Shown here piece by piece: positions 12,696-13,438 of a stretch of DNA of 13,438 nucleotides. Made by a program: the position numbers and the translations under genes. The stretch comes from Chloroflexota bacterium (GTDB lineage Bacteria > Chloroflexota > Dehalococcoidia > SM23-28-2 > RBG-16-64-32): the NCBI GenBank assembly GCA_005880075.1, contig VBJT01000027.1, forward strand, positions 1 through 13,438, written 5' to 3'. Below the pieces are notes generated by a model. The model saw nothing but the letters and a program-made list of their open reading frames with translations, ran no database searches and was not told the origin of the DNA. Every line of letters begins with the position of its first letter. Position 1 is the first letter of the stretch.

Positions 12696-12723
12696 TTGAC
12701 ACCGTTATCAGCGGGCGTAGAAT
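12696..12723 (+). promoter_or_regulatory. sigma-70-type promoter of the terminal exported-protein gene
   Basis: A perfect TTGACA (12696-12701) is followed after 16 bases by TAGAAT (12718-12723), one base away from TATAAT. It lies 65 bases upstream of the ATG at 12789 and points at it. It is the clearest promoter in the window. Confidence 0.7.
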
Positions 12724-12773
12724 GGGGGTCGCTTCAACCATCCCTGTAGCCTCTCCCGGAGCCCAGGAAGGGG

Positions 12774-12781
12774 AAAGGAGG
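12774..12781 (+). promoter_or_regulatory. ribosome binding site of the terminal exported-protein gene
   Basis: AAAGGAGG lies seven bases before the ATG at 12789. It fixes the start of this gene, which has no stop within the window. Confidence 0.75.
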
Positions 12782-12788
12782 CTCCGCC

Positions 12789-13438
12789 ATGGACCGGACG
12801 ATCGCCACCGTAATTGCGGTCTCGCTAGGCGCACCTCTCCTCTTGCTCTTCGCCGCCCTCGCTCTGCCGCCCTCGCCTGCGTCAACAGCGACGCCCGTAC
12901 ACGACGCCAGGGTCAAGAAGATTACCGCGCCCACCTCGATTAACCCTCCGCAGGTCCAGGAAGTCAACGTCACCGTGCGGAACGAGGGCGACCACACCGA
13001 GCAGTTCGGCGTGTATGCCGATATCGTCCCGCCGGGCGGCCCGACAAATCCCTACGGCTGTACGCCAAGCGGCCGCATCATCGATACGGTCGTGACGCTC
13101 GACACCGGCGCGAACAAGCAGATGGTAGTCCACTCTTCGAACACATTCGCCTGTGCGGATGCGGCGGGTGCGGCAGGCCAGACGTGGACGGTAATCGCCG
13201 TCGCGGACGTGCACGCCGACGATGCCGGCGCCTGCGGCCCCGGCCAGCTCATGTCGATGTCCTGCTTCAACGCCCTCGCGGACGACGATGACGATGACAC
13301 CGACAACCGCATGTCCCGAAACTGCTGCATGCTCCCCGGCACGCCGCCCGCCGTCAGTCCTACGCCGACAGCGACTGCGAGTCCTACACCGACGCCAACG
13401 GCGAGCCCCACGCCGACGCGAACAGCAAGCCCAACGCC
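12789..13438 (+). CDS. exported protein with CARDB-like beta domain and Pro/Thr repeat, partial (C-terminus outside window)
   Basis: The frame is open from the ATG to the window edge (216 codons plus two bases). A signal peptide covers about 1-33 (hydrophobic 5-26). The segment from about 38 onward (HDARVKKITAP, VQEVNVTVRNEGDHTEQFGV) matches the CARDB or immunoglobulin-like pattern of bacterial surface proteins, in which a V-x-V-x-N-x-G strand is typical. A poly-Asp run (about 165-171) and several cysteines follow. A Pro/Thr/Ser/Ala repeat then begins (SPTPTATA, SPTPTPTA, SPTPTRTA) and probably acts as an extended spacer on the cell surface. Expression is supported by a near-consensus promoter and a strong ribosome site. 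No enzymatic motif is seen, and the part beyond the edge may hold another domain. Function is unknown. Confidence 0.78.
   Translation, partial: MDRTIATVIAVSLGAPLLLLFAALALPPSPASTATPVHDARVKKITAPTSINPPQVQEVNVTVRNEGDHTEQFGVYADIVPPGGPTNPYGCTPSGRIIDTVVTLDTGANKQMVVHSSNTFACADAAGAAGQTWTVIAVADVHADDAGACGPGQLMSMSCFNALADDDDDDTDNRMSRNCCMLPGTPPAVSPTPTATASPTPTPTASPTPTRTASPT
13356..13438 (+). repeat. 24-nt tandem repeat encoding an 8-residue Pro/Thr unit
   Basis: Three full units (13356-13379, 13380-13403, 13404-13427) and the start of a fourth encode SPTPT-x-T-A. They differ mostly at third codon positions, so the repeat is kept at the protein level. It continues past the window edge. Confidence 0.85.

Noticed and set aside
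13356..13438. CRISPR-like or other functional DNA repeat at the right edge
   Set aside because: Units are contiguous without spacers, in frame, and vary mainly at third codon positions, so it is a protein-level Pro/Thr repeat.

Overview
The window is a high-GC bacterial segment dominated by exported proteins. No phylogenetic marker, rRNA, tRNA, CRISPR array or transposase is visible. A C-terminal module recurs in several unrelated exported proteins. It combines a Cys-Gly-x-Asn-(Ala/Ser)-Trp-Pro start, one full dockerin-like calcium loop, a Pro-rich bridge, a second partial loop and a closing Cys, usually after a thrombospondin-type-3 (TSP3)-like Asp-rich stretch. From general knowledge this architecture, and the linked alpha/beta-hydrolase plus class III cyclase fusions, suggest a Chloroflexota (Dehalococcoidia-like) environmental lineage. 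That assignment is inference only.

Layout. (1) Positions 1-1787, minus strand: two tandem alpha/beta-hydrolase-fold genes overlapping by one base. The upstream one is fused to a shortened class III nucleotide cyclase domain, and the downstream one runs off the left edge. Both have lost the nucleophile serine. (2) Positions 1940-3904, minus: a secreted subtilisin-family (S8) protease with a dockerin-like C-terminus. (3) Positions 3976-7713, minus: a compact three-gene unit. It holds two tandem secreted proteins with the ligand pattern of PHM/DBH-type copper monooxygenases, each with the dockerin-like module, then a lamin-tail-domain protein with a C-terminal membrane anchor whose start overlaps the preceding stop by 13 bases. 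(4) Positions 7714-8059: a divergent intergenic region with a 62-nt predicted hairpin structure and two further inverted repeats. (5) Positions 8060-9812, plus: a secreted cohesin-like protein whose two tandem TSP3/dockerin-like modules lie in another frame, so the gene looks frameshifted near 9081-9086. (6) Positions 9963-12629, minus: a secreted metallophosphoesterase with the dockerin-like module, and a TSP3-type lipoprotein. (7) From 12789, plus: the start of an exported protein with a Pro/Thr repeat, behind a near-consensus sigma-70 promoter.

How the genes may work together. Protease, two copper-monooxygenase-like proteins and a phosphatase carry the same docking-type module, beside one cohesin-like protein and a membrane-anchored protein. 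The most interesting reading is a set of extracellular enzymes sharing a common attachment or assembly module, analogous to (but not demonstrated to be) a cohesin-dockerin system. The module could instead be a calcium-stabilised C-terminal sorting or cell-surface retention domain. The sequence cannot separate these two options.
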